In this document: one piece after another, positions 48,179-56,943 of the stretch
How positions within the stretch are numbered: the stretch's first letter is position 1
Layout: each line of letters starts with the position of its first letter
NCBI GenBank assembly: GCA_035943635.1
Contig: DASZBX010000148.1
Location: 186,001 to 250,000, forward strand
Reading direction: 5' to 3'
DNA from: DASZBX01 sp035943635
GTDB lineage: Bacteria; Actinomycetota; Actinomycetes; Streptomycetales; Catenulisporaceae
Length of the DNA: 64,000 nt
Notes under the pieces: model-generated
The model's input: the letters and a program-made list of their open reading frames with translations, nothing else
What the model was told of the DNA's origin: nothing
The model's database searches: none
Program-made: the position numbers and the translations under genes

Positions 48179-49168
48179 GTGGATTCCCTCGACCGGCAAC
48201 TGGTGCACGCGCTGTTCGTGGACGGTCGGGCGCCGTTCAGCCGGATCGCCGAGGTCCTCGGGGTCTCGGACCAGACGGTCGCCCGGCGCTACCAGCGTTT
48301 GTCCGAGGCCGGGGCGATGCACGTGCTCGGACGGCTCGACGCCGGTCGGCTCGGGCAGGTGGATTGGATGGTCCGCCTGCAGTGTGCGCCGCGCGCGTCC
48401 CTGGCGATCGCCGAAGCGCTTGCCCGGCGCGAGGACACGCACTGGGTACGCCTGGCCTCCGGCGGAACCGAAGTCGTCTGCACAGTACAGGCGGCCAACG
48501 AGCAGGCCCGGGACGCGTTGCTGCTGGAGAAGTTGCCCGCCACACGTTCCATCACGGCGATCAGCGCGCACTGTCTTCTGCACCTCTATCGCGGAGGCCA
48601 GACCAGGTGGCCGGGCGTCACATCGGCTCTGACCAGCGCGCAGGCTGCCGAGCTCGGGTCAGCGACCGAACTCGGCCCGAGAGCGGAAACACCCCCGGCA
48701 GAACCAGAACCGATGGACCTGGACGAATCCGACCGCGCCCTGGTGGACGAGCTGACCCGCGACGGTCGGGCCACGTTCGCGACCCTCGCGGCGGCCACCG
48801 GCCGGCACGAAGCGGCGGTCCGGCGCCGGCTCGCCCGGTTGTGCCAGACCGGCGCGCTCTACTTCGACGTGGACATCGACAACCGTCTGCTCGGCTACCA
48901 CAGTTCGGCGCTGCTCTGGATCCGGGTCGAGCCGTCCCGGCTGGTCGCGGTCGGGCAGGCGCTGGCGAGCCACCCCGAGATCGCGTTCGCCGCCGCCACG
49001 ACCGGGCCGAGCAACCTGCTCGCCTCGGTCATCGCCGTGGACGGCCATGCCCTGTACCTCTACCTGGCCGAGCGGCTCGGGTCGCTGCCGGGGATCGTCG
49101 AGATCGAGACCGCGCCGATCCAGCGCACGGTCAAACGCGCCGGGACCGGAGTGCTGCCCGGCCCCTGA
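48179..49168 (+). CDS. Two-module Lrp/AsnC-type regulator
   Basis: A 329-residue protein made of two Lrp/AsnC-like units in tandem. Module 1 has a helix-turn-helix at about 3-45 (LDRQLVHALFVDGRAPFSRIAEVLGVSDQTVARRYQ, read in two parts) and an effector-type alpha/beta domain; a Pro/Glu-rich linker (about 165-180) leads to module 2 with its own helix-turn-helix (DESDRALVDELTRDGRATFA) and RAM-like domain. Ordinary Lrp proteins have one unit of about 150 residues. Probably senses an amino acid; the adjacent racemase is a candidate target. GTG 48179 follows TAAGGT by 8 bases. Confidence 0.88.
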   Translation: MDSLDRQLVHALFVDGRAPFSRIAEVLGVSDQTVARRYQRLSEAGAMHVLGRLDAGRLGQVDWMVRLQCAPRASLAIAEALARREDTHWVRLASGGTEVVCTVQAANEQARDALLLEKLPATRSITAISAHCLLHLYRGGQTRWPGVTSALTSAQAAELGSATELGPRAETPPAEPEPMDLDESDRALVDELTRDGRATFATLAAATGRHEAAVRRRLARLCQTGALYFDVDIDNRLLGYHSSALLWIRVEPSRLVAVGQALASHPEIAFAAATTGPSNLLASVIAVDGHALYLYLAERLGSLPGIVEIETAPIQRTVKRAGTGVLPGP

Positions 49169-49290
49169 GGTCGCCGGCGCATCACCCCCCATTCCCCAAA
49201 TGGCTACCAGCAAGTAACCTGCGGTTCACACTACCGCGCTCGACCGGCCGGCCGGCCGCGGGCACCCGTCAGAATCGAGAAGGGGCACAG

Positions 49291-50232
49291 GTGCGACAAA
49301 AACGTCGCCTCCTACTGCTCACCGCAATACTCGCGACCGTGGTCGCCGGCGCGGGATCCGCGTCCGCAGCCACGGTCAGCACCCAGACCGCCGGCGCCAC
49401 GCCGCAGAACCACGGGCCGTCCGTACCGCACTACGACTACTACCTGGCCCTCGGCGATTCGCTCGGCGCCGGCTGGCAGCCCGACCCGGTCACCGGCGTC
49501 GGCGCCATCACCGGCCAGGGCTACGCCTCGGACATCGCCGCGGACCTGAAGAAGGCCAACCCGCACCTGCAGTTCACGGACCTGGCCTGCCCCGGCGAGA
49601 CGACGACCACCATGCTCAACGGCGGCTGCGCGTACCCGGAGACGTACCACTCCCAGATCGCCGCGGCCACGGCGTTCCTCGCCGCCCACCACGGATCCCG
49701 CGTCCTGGTCACGCTCGACATCGGCGCCAACAACATCGACGGCTGCATGAGCGCCTCGGGCATCGACACCGCGTGCGTCACGTCCGGGCTGACCGCCGTC
49801 GGCAGCGACCTGCCCAAGATCCTGAGCCGGCTGAAGTCGGCCGGCGGGCGCGGCACCTCGATCTTCGGGATGAACTACTACGACCCGTTCCTGGCCGAGT
49901 GGCTGACCGGGACCACCGGAGAAGGCCTGGCGACGACGTCGGTCGCGCTCTCCGCGGTGTTCAACGGACTCCTGAAGACGGTCTACACGCTCCACGGCAT
50001 CCCGGTCGCGGACGTGTCCGGCACCTTCGACACCGCCGACTTCACCCCGCTGGTACTCCTGACCAGCACGCTGAAGGTGCCGCTGAACGTGGCGAAGATC
50101 TGCCAGTGGACCTGGATGTGCGCCCCGGCGCCGGTCGGGCCGAACATCCACGCCAACGCGACCGGCTACTCGCAGATGGCCGGAGCCTTCGAGAAGGTCA
50201 TCTTCTCCCCGACCCGCCTCTGGTGGTGGTAG
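49291..50232 (+). CDS. Secreted SGNH/GDSL hydrolase
   Basis: A 313-residue exported lipase/esterase. The signal peptide (basic RQKRR, hydrophobic LLLLTAILATVVAGAG, cleavage near SASAA) is at residues 1-32. Block I is YYLALGDSLGAGW with the nucleophilic Ser, block III is the Asn-bearing LDIGANNIDGC, and block V is NIHANATGY near the end with the catalytic His. Paired cysteines suggest disulfides outside the cell. Similar enzymes in Streptomyces cleave lipids or esters. GTG 49291 follows GAAGGGG. Confidence 0.9.
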   Translation: MRQKRRLLLLTAILATVVAGAGSASAATVSTQTAGATPQNHGPSVPHYDYYLALGDSLGAGWQPDPVTGVGAITGQGYASDIAADLKKANPHLQFTDLACPGETTTTMLNGGCAYPETYHSQIAAATAFLAAHHGSRVLVTLDIGANNIDGCMSASGIDTACVTSGLTAVGSDLPKILSRLKSAGGRGTSIFGMNYYDPFLAEWLTGTTGEGLATTSVALSAVFNGLLKTVYTLHGIPVADVSGTFDTADFTPLVLLTSTLKVPLNVAKICQWTWMCAPAPVGPNIHANATGYSQMAGAFEKVIFSPTRLWWW

Positions 50233-50262
50233 TCGCACGACCGGCGGCAAGATCGACTGAAG

Positions 50263-50300
50263 GGCGGAAGGTACGCGCACACATGTGCGAACCTTCCGCC
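50263..50300 (+). terminator. Terminator after the SGNH hydrolase gene
   Basis: A 10-bp stem (50263-50272 with 50291-50300) continued by inner pairing GCGCAC/GTGCG. It starts 31 bp past the stop and ends shortly before the promoter of the next gene. Confidence 0.7.
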
Positions 50301-50320
50301 TTCGGCGTTATGGTGTCCCG

Positions 50321-51169
50321 ATGGCCAGCGTGCTCGAACTCATCACCTACCCGGTCAAGGGCTGTGCGGGCACCTCGGTCGCGGCGACCACGCTGACGGA
50401 CGCCGGGCTGGCCCACGACCGCACCTTCATGGTGCTCGACGAGTCCGGCGAGGCCCGCACACAGCGGCGCAACCCACGTCTGGCGCTGGTGAAATCCGAG
50501 GTCGGTGAAGACGGCGACCGGCTGACGCTCACTGCGCCGGGGATCGAACCGCTCGGATTCGAGACGGTCCGCGGCGCCGTCCCGAACCAGCGCCGCCGCG
50601 AGGTCACCCTCTTCGGTAAACCCCTCAGCGGAATCGACCAGGGAGACCCGGCCGCCGACTGGTTCACCCGGGTGCTCGGCGCGCCGAGCCGGCTGGTCCG
50701 GGTGCCGCCGGACCACGACCGGATCTCCGACGGCCAGACCCCCGGCCCGGTCGGCTACGCCGACGGGTTCGCCATCCTGCTCGCCTCGCCGCCCTCGCTG
50801 GACCTGCTGAACGAGCGGCTGGCCGAACGCGGCGGGCAGCCGCTGCCGATGGACCGGTTCCGGCCGAACATCGTGGTCGGCGGCTGGGACCGGCCGCACA
50901 CCGAGGACCTGGCCCGGCGGATCGGCATCGGCGGCGCGGAACTCGGCTACGCGAAGCTGTGCCTGCGCTGCGCCGTGACCATGGTCGACCAGGCCTCGGC
51001 CGTGCCGAGCGGGCCGGAGCCGATCCGCGCCCTGTCCGGGTACCGGCGGGCGAACGGCGGCGTGGCGTTCGGGGCGAACTTCTCGGTCACGAAGCCGGGC
51101 GACCTGGCCGTCGGCGACGAAGTGCAGGTCAGCAGCTGGGGCGAATCGGTGCTGGCTCAACCTGGTTAG
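50321..51169 (+). CDS. MOSC-domain protein (molybdenum cofactor sulfurase-like)
   Basis: A 282-residue protein with the N-terminal MOSC beta-barrel domain (VLELITYPVKGCAGTSV, then GLAHDRTFMVLDE and TQRRNPRLALV) and the C-terminal MOSC domain with MDRFRPNIVVGGW and the conserved cysteine in KLCLRCAVTMVDQ. Relatives are molybdenum-cofactor sulfurases and mARC/YcbX-type N-reductases; the exact reaction cannot be told. ATG 50321 lies 6 bases after TATGGT (50309-50314), so the mRNA is probably leaderless. Confidence 0.88.
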   Translation: MASVLELITYPVKGCAGTSVAATTLTDAGLAHDRTFMVLDESGEARTQRRNPRLALVKSEVGEDGDRLTLTAPGIEPLGFETVRGAVPNQRRREVTLFGKPLSGIDQGDPAADWFTRVLGAPSRLVRVPPDHDRISDGQTPGPVGYADGFAILLASPPSLDLLNERLAERGGQPLPMDRFRPNIVVGGWDRPHTEDLARRIGIGGAELGYAKLCLRCAVTMVDQASAVPSGPEPIRALSGYRRANGGVAFGANFSVTKPGDLAVGDEVQVSSWGESVLAQPG

Positions 51170-51209
51170 GCCGGACGGCCGTGCGGCCACGGGCCCGAAC
51201 AGCTTCGGC

Positions 51210-51240
51210 TTGCTTAGAGTGCACTCTAAGGGCGTAGCGT
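51210..51240 (+). promoter_or_regulatory. MerR-type promoter with operator in a 19-bp spacer
   Basis: TTGCTT (51210-51215) and TAGCGT (51235-51240) are separated by 19 bp, the long spacer typical of promoters activated by MerR-family proteins. A perfect 18-bp palindrome, CTTAGAGTGCACTCTAAG (51213-51230), fills the spacer. It precedes the merR-aldo/keto reductase pair and is surely its operator. Confidence 0.8.
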
Positions 51241-51279
51241 CGTGACGAGGTCGGGAACGGCGACGGAAGGAGCTGGCCG

Positions 51280-51663
51280 GTGACGTCCACCACGATGCGG
51301 ACCACGTACTCGATCAGCGAGGTCTCGCAGATCAGCGGACTTTCGGCCCACACCCTGCGCTGGTACGAGCAGATCGGCCTGATCCCGGCCGTCGGCCGCG
51401 GGCCGTCCGGGCAGCGCTGCTACGGCGAGGGCGACCTGACCTGGCTCAAGTTCCTCGGACACCTGCGCTCGACCGGGATGCCGGTCGCCGACATGCTGCG
51501 CTACGCCGAACTGAGCGGGCAGGGCGACCACACCCGGCCGGCCCGGCGGGCCATGCTGGAGGCGCTGCGCGAGCAGGTGCGGGCCCAGGTCGCCGAGCTG
51601 AACGCGACCCTCGCCGTCCTCGACCACAAGATCACCACCGTCTACGCGGAAAGAGAACACTGA
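51280..51663 (+). CDS. MerR-family transcriptional regulator
   Basis: A 127-residue regulator. The winged helix covers residues 9-75 (YSISEVSQISGLSAHTLRWYEQIGL, read in two parts, and RCYGEGDLTWLKF), followed by a dimerisation helix (about 90-122). No metal-binding cysteines are found in the C-terminal part, so it is not a metal sensor; the usual role with an adjacent aldo/keto reductase is response to reactive aldehydes or drugs. GTG 51280 follows GGAAGGAG. Its stop overlaps the next start (TGATG). Confidence 0.9.
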   Translation: MTSTTMRTTYSISEVSQISGLSAHTLRWYEQIGLIPAVGRGPSGQRCYGEGDLTWLKFLGHLRSTGMPVADMLRYAELSGQGDHTRPARRAMLEALREQVRAQVAELNATLAVLDHKITTVYAEREH

Positions 51664-52667
51664 TGCGCACTCTCCCTCTCGGCTCGCAGGGGCTGACCGT
51701 CTCGGCCCAGGGCCTCGGCTGCATGGGCATGAGCGCCTTCTACGGCCAGACCGACGACGACGAGTCGCTGCGCACGCTGGCCCGGGCCGCCGAACTCGGC
51801 GTCACCTTCCTGGACACCGCCGACATGTACGGCCTGGGCGCGAACGAGGAGCTGGTCGCCCGCTTCCTGGCCCAGCCGGGCCGGCGCGAGCAGACCACCC
51901 TGGCCACCAAGTTCGCCATCACGGTCAACCCGGACGCGCCCGGCGGCCGCGAGGTGCGCGGCGACGCGCCCTACGTGCGGCAGGCCGCGGAGGCCTCACT
52001 CAAGCGGCTGGGCGTCGACACCATCGACCTGTACTACATGCACCGCCGGGACGTGCGGGTCCCGATCGAGGAGACCGTCGGCGCGATGGCCGACCTGGTT
52101 GCGGCGGGCAAGGTCCGCTACCTCGGCCTGTCCGAGGTGACCGCCGAGGAGCTGCGGGCGGCCCACGCGGTTCACCCGATCAGCGCACTGCAGTCGGAGT
52201 GGTCGCTGTTCACCCGGGGCCTGGAGGAGTCGATCGTGCCGGCCGCGGTCGAACTCGGGGTCGGGATCGTGCCGTACTCCCCGCTCGGCCGCGGCTTCCT
52301 GGCCGGGCACTTCACCGACGGCGCGCAACTGGGCGCGGACGACTTCCGCACCGCGCACCCGCGGTTCAGCGGCGAGAACGCGGCCCGCAACGCCGGCCTG
52401 CTCGCCCCGGTCCAGGCCGCCGCGCAGGCCCACGCGGCCACGGTCGGCCAGGTCGCCCTGGCCTGGGTGCACCACCGCACGCAGGTCTGGGGGACGTCGG
52501 CCGCGCCGATCCCCGGCACCAAGCGGGTCTCCCGGCTGGAGGAGAACGCCGCCGCGGCGGACCTGGTGCTGACCGAGGCGGAGCTCGCATCCCTGGAGGG
52601 CATCGCCGCCCAGGTGGCCGGGGACCGGTACGCCGACATGCAGGCCGTCCCGGAAGGCCGCGCCTGA
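51663..52667 (+). CDS. Aldo/keto reductase
   Basis: A 334-residue NADPH-dependent reductase with a TIM-barrel fold. The catalytic tetrad is visible as the Asp in FLDTADMYG, the Tyr in the same motif, the Lys in LATKF and the His in YYMHRRD; the cofactor-binding end includes PIPGTKRVSRLEEN. It belongs to the AKR13-like group that reduces aldehydes and ketones. Translationally coupled to the MerR regulator and controlled from the same operator. Confidence 0.92.
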   Translation: MRTLPLGSQGLTVSAQGLGCMGMSAFYGQTDDDESLRTLARAAELGVTFLDTADMYGLGANEELVARFLAQPGRREQTTLATKFAITVNPDAPGGREVRGDAPYVRQAAEASLKRLGVDTIDLYYMHRRDVRVPIEETVGAMADLVAAGKVRYLGLSEVTAEELRAAHAVHPISALQSEWSLFTRGLEESIVPAAVELGVGIVPYSPLGRGFLAGHFTDGAQLGADDFRTAHPRFSGENAARNAGLLAPVQAAAQAHAATVGQVALAWVHHRTQVWGTSAAPIPGTKRVSRLEENAAAADLVLTEAELASLEGIAAQVAGDRYADMQAVPEGRA

Positions 52668-52741
52668 CCGACGCGGCCGAACGCACGGCGGCGACCTGCC
52701 GATGGTGGCACCCCGGCTGAACCCGTGGTTAGGGTGCCACC

Positions 52742-53293
52742 ATGACGGAACACATATGGCTGCGGCCCTTGACCGAGACGGACCTGGGCCTGGCCGAGGT
52801 CCTCTACGAGGACCCGGCCGAGGCAGGACAGTACGGATTCTTCGGCTATTTCCCCGGCGTGCTGCGGCGCAACTGGGCCGAGGACCGGCTGATCGGCTCG
52901 GACCACGGCAACCTGGCGATCGTGCGCGGCACGCGAGCGGGCGGGGCCGGCGGTGCGGGCGGCGTGTTCGTGGGCGAGGTCGGCTGGTACAAGGAGAAGT
53001 GCGGGCCGACCTCGTTCTGCTGGAGCATCGGGATCGGGCTGCTGAACGTCGAGCGCGGCAAGGGCTACGGTACCGAGGCGCAGCGCCAGATCGCGGCCTA
53101 CCTGTTCGCGCACACGCAGTTCAACCGGATCGAAGCCTCGACCGAGAGCACCAACACGGCTGAGCAGCGCTCCTTGGAGAAGGCCGGGTTCACCCGCGAG
53201 GGGATCCGGCGCGGAGCGCTCTTCCGGGCCGGGACGTGGCGCGACCTCGTGGTCTACTCCGTGCTGCGGTCCGAGGTCACGCTGCCCGACTGA
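52742..53293 (+). CDS. GNAT-family N-acetyltransferase
   Basis: A 183-residue acetyltransferase of the RimJ/RimL type: LRPLTETDLGLAEVLYE at the start, the acetyl-CoA loop RGKGYGTEAQRQI (residues 107-119), and NTAEQRSLEKAGFTREGIRR. The substrate is unknown. ATG 52742 lies 6 bases after TAGGGT (52730-52735), suggesting leaderless translation. The C-terminus is complete. Confidence 0.88.
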   Translation: MTEHIWLRPLTETDLGLAEVLYEDPAEAGQYGFFGYFPGVLRRNWAEDRLIGSDHGNLAIVRGTRAGGAGGAGGVFVGEVGWYKEKCGPTSFCWSIGIGLLNVERGKGYGTEAQRQIAAYLFAHTQFNRIEASTESTNTAEQRSLEKAGFTREGIRRGALFRAGTWRDLVVYSVLRSEVTLPD

Positions 53294-53324
53294 GCTCACT
53301 ACCAGAGCACGCCGCGCCGCGTCG

Positions 53325-53981
53325 TCACGCAGCCGGCTCCTTCAGTGCGCGCACGAAGTCGGCCGCCCGCCGGGTGATCTCCCCGTGCTCGCCCCGCTCG
53401 ACCAGGTCCGGCACCACCACGTCGCTGCCCGCGCCGACCGCGAAGGCCCCGGCGTCGAGGAAGGTGCGCGCGTTGCCCGCGTTCACCCCGCCGGTCGGCA
53501 CCAGCCGCAGGTCCGGGAAGGGCCCGAGCAGGGCGCGCAGGTGGCCCGGGCCGCCGAGCCCGGCCGGGAAGATCTTCACCGCGGCCGCGCCGAGCTCCAC
53601 CGCCGCGCTGACCTCGGTCGGGGTCAGCGCGCCCATGAACAGCGGCGTCCCGGTCCGGCGGGCCACCTCGGCCACCTGCGGGCGCAGGTCCGGGGTGACC
53701 AGGAACCGGGCCCCGGCGCCGATCGCCTGCTCGGCCTGCTCGGCGGTCAGTACCGTGCCCGCGCCGACGACTGTCTCCGGCACCTCGGCGCACGTCTTGA
53801 TGACGTCCAGCACGGTCGGCGTGGTGAAGGTGAACTCGACCAGGCGGATCCCGCCCGCGGCCAGCGCCCGGGCGAGCGCGGCCGGGTCGGCGATCTGCTT
53901 GGCCCGCACGATCACCAGGGCGCGGTCCTGTTCGAGGATCGAGAGCAGGTCGGTCGGGTCGGTGATGGTCGGCTGGGTCAT
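53325..53981 (-). CDS. eda: 2-dehydro-3-deoxy-6-phosphogluconate (KDPG) aldolase
   Basis: A 218-residue class I aldolase that splits KDPG to pyruvate and glyceraldehyde 3-phosphate, and in the same family 4-hydroxy-2-oxoglutarate. The catalytic Glu lies in RLVEFTFTTPTV and the Schiff-base Lys in AAAVKIFPAG; VGAGTVLT and PTGGVNAGN bind phosphate. ATG 53981 overlaps the stop of the upstream deacylase gene by 4 bp. The neighbouring KDG-type kinase supplies the expected substrate. Confidence 0.93.
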   Translation of the reverse strand: MTQPTITDPTDLLSILEQDRALVIVRAKQIADPAALARALAAGGIRLVEFTFTTPTVLDVIKTCAEVPETVVGAGTVLTAEQAEQAIGAGARFLVTPDLRPQVAEVARRTGTPLFMGALTPTEVSAAVELGAAAVKIFPAGLGGPGHLRALLGPFPDLRLVPTGGVNAGNARTFLDAGAFAVGAGSDVVVPDLVERGEHGEITRRAADFVRALKEPAA

Positions 53982-55621
53982 AACGTGGGCCTTTCGGTTC
54001 CAGGCGGAGTCGGGGTGGCGCGGCCGGGGCGGCGGATCGCCCGGCCGGGACGGGCTTCGGTCCGCACGCCGCCGTCGATGACGAACTCGCCGTTCACCAG
54101 CACATACGGGATGCCCGCCGGGGTGAGCCGGGGCTGCTCGAAGGTGGCCAGGTCCGCGACCGTGGCCGGATCGAACAGCGCCAGGTCGGCGGCGAAACCG
54201 GGCCGGACCAGGCCGCGGTCGGCCAGACCGAGGCGCCGGGCCGCACGCCCGGTCATCTTCGCGACGCAGTCCGCCAACGACAGCAGGCCCTCCTCGCGGA
54301 CATAGCGGGCCAGGTACCGCGGGAACGTGCCCCACCCGCGGGGGTGCGGGCGCTCGCCGGTGAGCAGCCCGTCACTGCCGACCAGGTGCGCCGGGTGCTG
54401 CATGATCGCCCGGACGTTCTCCTCGTGGCCGACGTGCATCAGGCAGGCGGTGCCGAGTTCGTCCGCCAGCAGCAGGTCGAAGCAGAACTCGACGGCCGCC
54501 CGGCCGGTCCGCCCGGCCGCCTCGGCGACGGTGAGCCCGATGTACTCGGCGTTCGCCGCGAGCCAGGTCCCGCTGATCCGGATGGTGGCCCAGTCGATCG
54601 GGACGCCGTGGCAGCCGTCCGAGCCGGTCACCTCCAGGTCCGCCGCCATCCGGGCCCGCGCCGCCGGATCGCCCAGCCGGGCCCGCAGCTCCTGCGGGCC
54701 GCCGCTGGCCGCCCAACTCGGCAGCAGCGCGGCGAGCGTGGTGGCGCCGGGCAGGTAGGGATAACTGTCCAGGGTCACGTCCACGCCGCGCTGCGCGGCC
54801 GCGTCGACCAGATCGAGCAGTTCCGGCGCCCGGCCCGCGTTCACCGGGAAGTTCATCGTCGCGTGGGTCAGGTGCACCGGGCAGCCGGACGCCTCGGCGA
54901 CCTTGACCATCTCCTCGTACGCCTCCAACGCACCGGCCCCATAACTGCGGTGATGCGGACTGTGGTAACCGCCGTACTGGCCGACCACGCGGCACAACTC
55001 GACGAGTTCCGCAGTGTCCGCATACATCCCGGGCGTGTAGGTCAGCCCACTGGACATCCCGACCGCGCCCTGTTCGAGCGACCGGGCCAGCAGAGCACGC
55101 ATTCGGTCCAGCTCAGCCGCGGTCGCGGGCCGATCATCGTTGCCCACACACATGATCCGCAGCGTGCCCTGCGGCACCAGGTAGGCCGCGTTCACCGCGC
55201 TGCCGCGATCGATCCGGTCCAGATAACCGCCGACCGAATCCCAGTCCCAGGCGAAACCGGCCGGATCCCCGTTCCACCCGGCGATCTGCCCGCGCAGCTG
55301 GGCCAGCGTCGGCGGGTCGTTCGGCGCATAGCCCAGGCCGTCCTGGCCGAGCACCTCGAGCGTCACGCCCTGCGCCGTCTTCGCCAGATGCTGCCCGTCG
55401 GTGAGCACCGCGAGGTCGGAATGCGAGTGCATGTCGATGAATCCGGGCGCTACGACGAGCCCTGAGACGTCGACCGTGCGCACGCCGCCGAGACCGCCCG
55501 CGAGCTCGGCCGCCCGGTCGCCGACCGCTGCGATACGGCCGCCCGACACGAGCACGTCGGCCGCGAACCCGGGTGCACCGGAGCCGTCGATCACCTGGCC
55601 ACCACGGAGGATCGCGTCCAT
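53978..55621 (-). CDS. N-acyl-D-amino-acid deacylase-like amidohydrolase
   Basis: A 547-residue amidohydrolase of the D-aminoacylase family. Metal ligands appear in GFIDMHSHSDLAVL (residues 61-74), the His pair region HSPHHRSYG, CPVHLTHATM and the Asp in HLVGSDGLLTGERPHPRG. The cysteine that ligates metal in classical D-aminoacylase (GNCG) is replaced by VLGQDGLGY here. The context with a PLP deaminase, KDG kinase and KDPG aldolase suggests that it deacetylates 2-acetamido-2-deoxygluconate rather than acyl-D-amino acids. Coupled to the aldolase by a 4-bp overlap; 3 bp separate it from the deaminase. Confidence 0.85.
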   Translation of the reverse strand: MDAILRGGQVIDGSGAPGFAADVLVSGGRIAAVGDRAAELAGGLGGVRTVDVSGLVVAPGFIDMHSHSDLAVLTDGQHLAKTAQGVTLEVLGQDGLGYAPNDPPTLAQLRGQIAGWNGDPAGFAWDWDSVGGYLDRIDRGSAVNAAYLVPQGTLRIMCVGNDDRPATAAELDRMRALLARSLEQGAVGMSSGLTYTPGMYADTAELVELCRVVGQYGGYHSPHHRSYGAGALEAYEEMVKVAEASGCPVHLTHATMNFPVNAGRAPELLDLVDAAAQRGVDVTLDSYPYLPGATTLAALLPSWAASGGPQELRARLGDPAARARMAADLEVTGSDGCHGVPIDWATIRISGTWLAANAEYIGLTVAEAAGRTGRAAVEFCFDLLLADELGTACLMHVGHEENVRAIMQHPAHLVGSDGLLTGERPHPRGWGTFPRYLARYVREEGLLSLADCVAKMTGRAARRLGLADRGLVRPGFAADLALFDPATVADLATFEQPRLTPAGIPYVLVNGEFVIDGGVRTEARPGRAIRRPGRATPTPPGTERPTL

Positions 55622-55624
55622 GGC

Positions 55625-56926
55625 TTAGAAGAACGTCCGGATCACGTCGACGACCTGCTCGCCCTCGACGACCGGGATCAGCTGCCATTTGTCGAAGGCC
55701 GTGCACGGATGCGAGATACCGCAGGACACGATGTCGCCGAGCGAGAACTGCGTTTCCGGTCCGTACGCGAGGAATGCGTGCTGGTCGGCGAGCGACTTGA
55801 TCACGCAGTCCGCGCCGAGCCGCTGCACGGCGCCGTCGGCCCGGCGTACATGCTGCGGCTCGGGCAGGCCGAGGTCGAACGGCGCGTCCCGCTTGCCGAA
55901 ATCGAGCAGGGCCAGGCCGGGCTCCGGCAGTGACAGCACTCTGCCGTGCAGGCGCAGCGCGGGACGGAAGGCATCGCGCGGCTCACCGTCCTGCTCGCCG
56001 CCGGGCTCCGGCGCGGCGAACGGAGTCAGACGTCGATAATGCCCGTCGTCGTGCGTGATGTAGGCGCCGCTGCGCAGCACGGTCCGCACCGGAAGGCTCG
56101 CCTGCCAAGGTGCGGTCAGGATCTCGACCACATCGTCGAAGTAGGCGCTGCCACCTGCCGTGAGCAGGATCTCCGGCGCCTCGTCGAACAATTCGTGCTG
56201 GTCCAGCAGGCTCGCCGTCTCCCGCACCATGTGCAGATATCCGCGGATCCGGTCCAGGCTCTCCTGCGCACGGTCCGGGGCGAGCGCGCCCTCGAACCCG
56301 CCGACGCCGACCACCCGCAGCCGGGACGCCGCCCGCACGGTCCGCGCGACGACCAGCGCCTCCTGCGGATTACGGCAGCCAGTGCGGCCGCCCGGCAGGC
56401 CCAGGTCGATGATCACGTCGACCGGCCGGGGTGCGTCGGCCGCGTCCAGCGCGGCCTGCATCAGTTCGACCCCGGCCACCGAGTCGGCGAAGCACAGCAG
56501 GCGGAACTGCGGGTCCTGCCGCAGCTCCGCGGCGACCCAGGCCAGGGCGTCCGGGTCGAGCAGCTCGTTGCCCAACAGCACGGTCGCGACGCCGAAGGCC
56601 CGGTAGGCGCGCACATGGGCGATCGTCGCGGCCGTGATCCCCCAGGACCCGGCGGCCAGCTGCCGGGCGAACAGCTGCGGGGCCATCGTGGTCTTGCCGT
56701 GCGGGGACAGGTCCACGCCGTGCCGGGCGCAATAGCCGGCCATCGTGGCAAGGTTGTGCGCGAGGGCGCCGGCGTCCAGGAGCAGCAGCGGGGTACCGAA
56801 CTCGGCCAGGGCCGGTTTGGCCGCGACCAGCTCGGCGACCGTCAGCTGCGCGAAGGCGGCCGGGAAGCCCTTGTACCGCCAGCCGATCCGCTCCTCGCCC
56901 AGTCGGTCGAGCGCCGCGACGTCCAT
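55625..56926 (-). CDS. Fold-type III PLP amino acid deaminase (D-serine dehydratase/D-threonine aldolase-like)
   Basis: A 433-residue enzyme with the alanine-racemase-like barrel: the PLP-binding lysine is in DLSPHGKTTMAPQLF (about residue 79), and the C-terminal metal site of the D-serine dehydratase group is in CGISHPCTAFDKW, where His and Cys bind zinc. Such enzymes remove ammonia from D-amino acids; a related dehydratase acts on D-glucosaminate. ATG 56926 follows GAAGGAG by 5 bp. It heads the leftward arm of the cluster and is the best candidate to convert glucosaminate to KDG. Confidence 0.87.
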   Translation of the reverse strand: MDVAALDRLGEERIGWRYKGFPAAFAQLTVAELVAAKPALAEFGTPLLLLDAGALAHNLATMAGYCARHGVDLSPHGKTTMAPQLFARQLAAGSWGITAATIAHVRAYRAFGVATVLLGNELLDPDALAWVAAELRQDPQFRLLCFADSVAGVELMQAALDAADAPRPVDVIIDLGLPGGRTGCRNPQEALVVARTVRAASRLRVVGVGGFEGALAPDRAQESLDRIRGYLHMVRETASLLDQHELFDEAPEILLTAGGSAYFDDVVEILTAPWQASLPVRTVLRSGAYITHDDGHYRRLTPFAAPEPGGEQDGEPRDAFRPALRLHGRVLSLPEPGLALLDFGKRDAPFDLGLPEPQHVRRADGAVQRLGADCVIKSLADQHAFLAYGPETQFSLGDIVSCGISHPCTAFDKWQLIPVVEGEQVVDVIRTFF

Positions 56927-56943
56927 GCGAACTCCTTCGATCA

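Noticed and set aside
51213..51230. Palindrome CTTAGAGTGCACTCTAAG as a CIRCE (HrcA) element
   Set aside because: It lacks the 9-bp spacer of CIRCE and lies in a MerR-type promoter, which explains it better.
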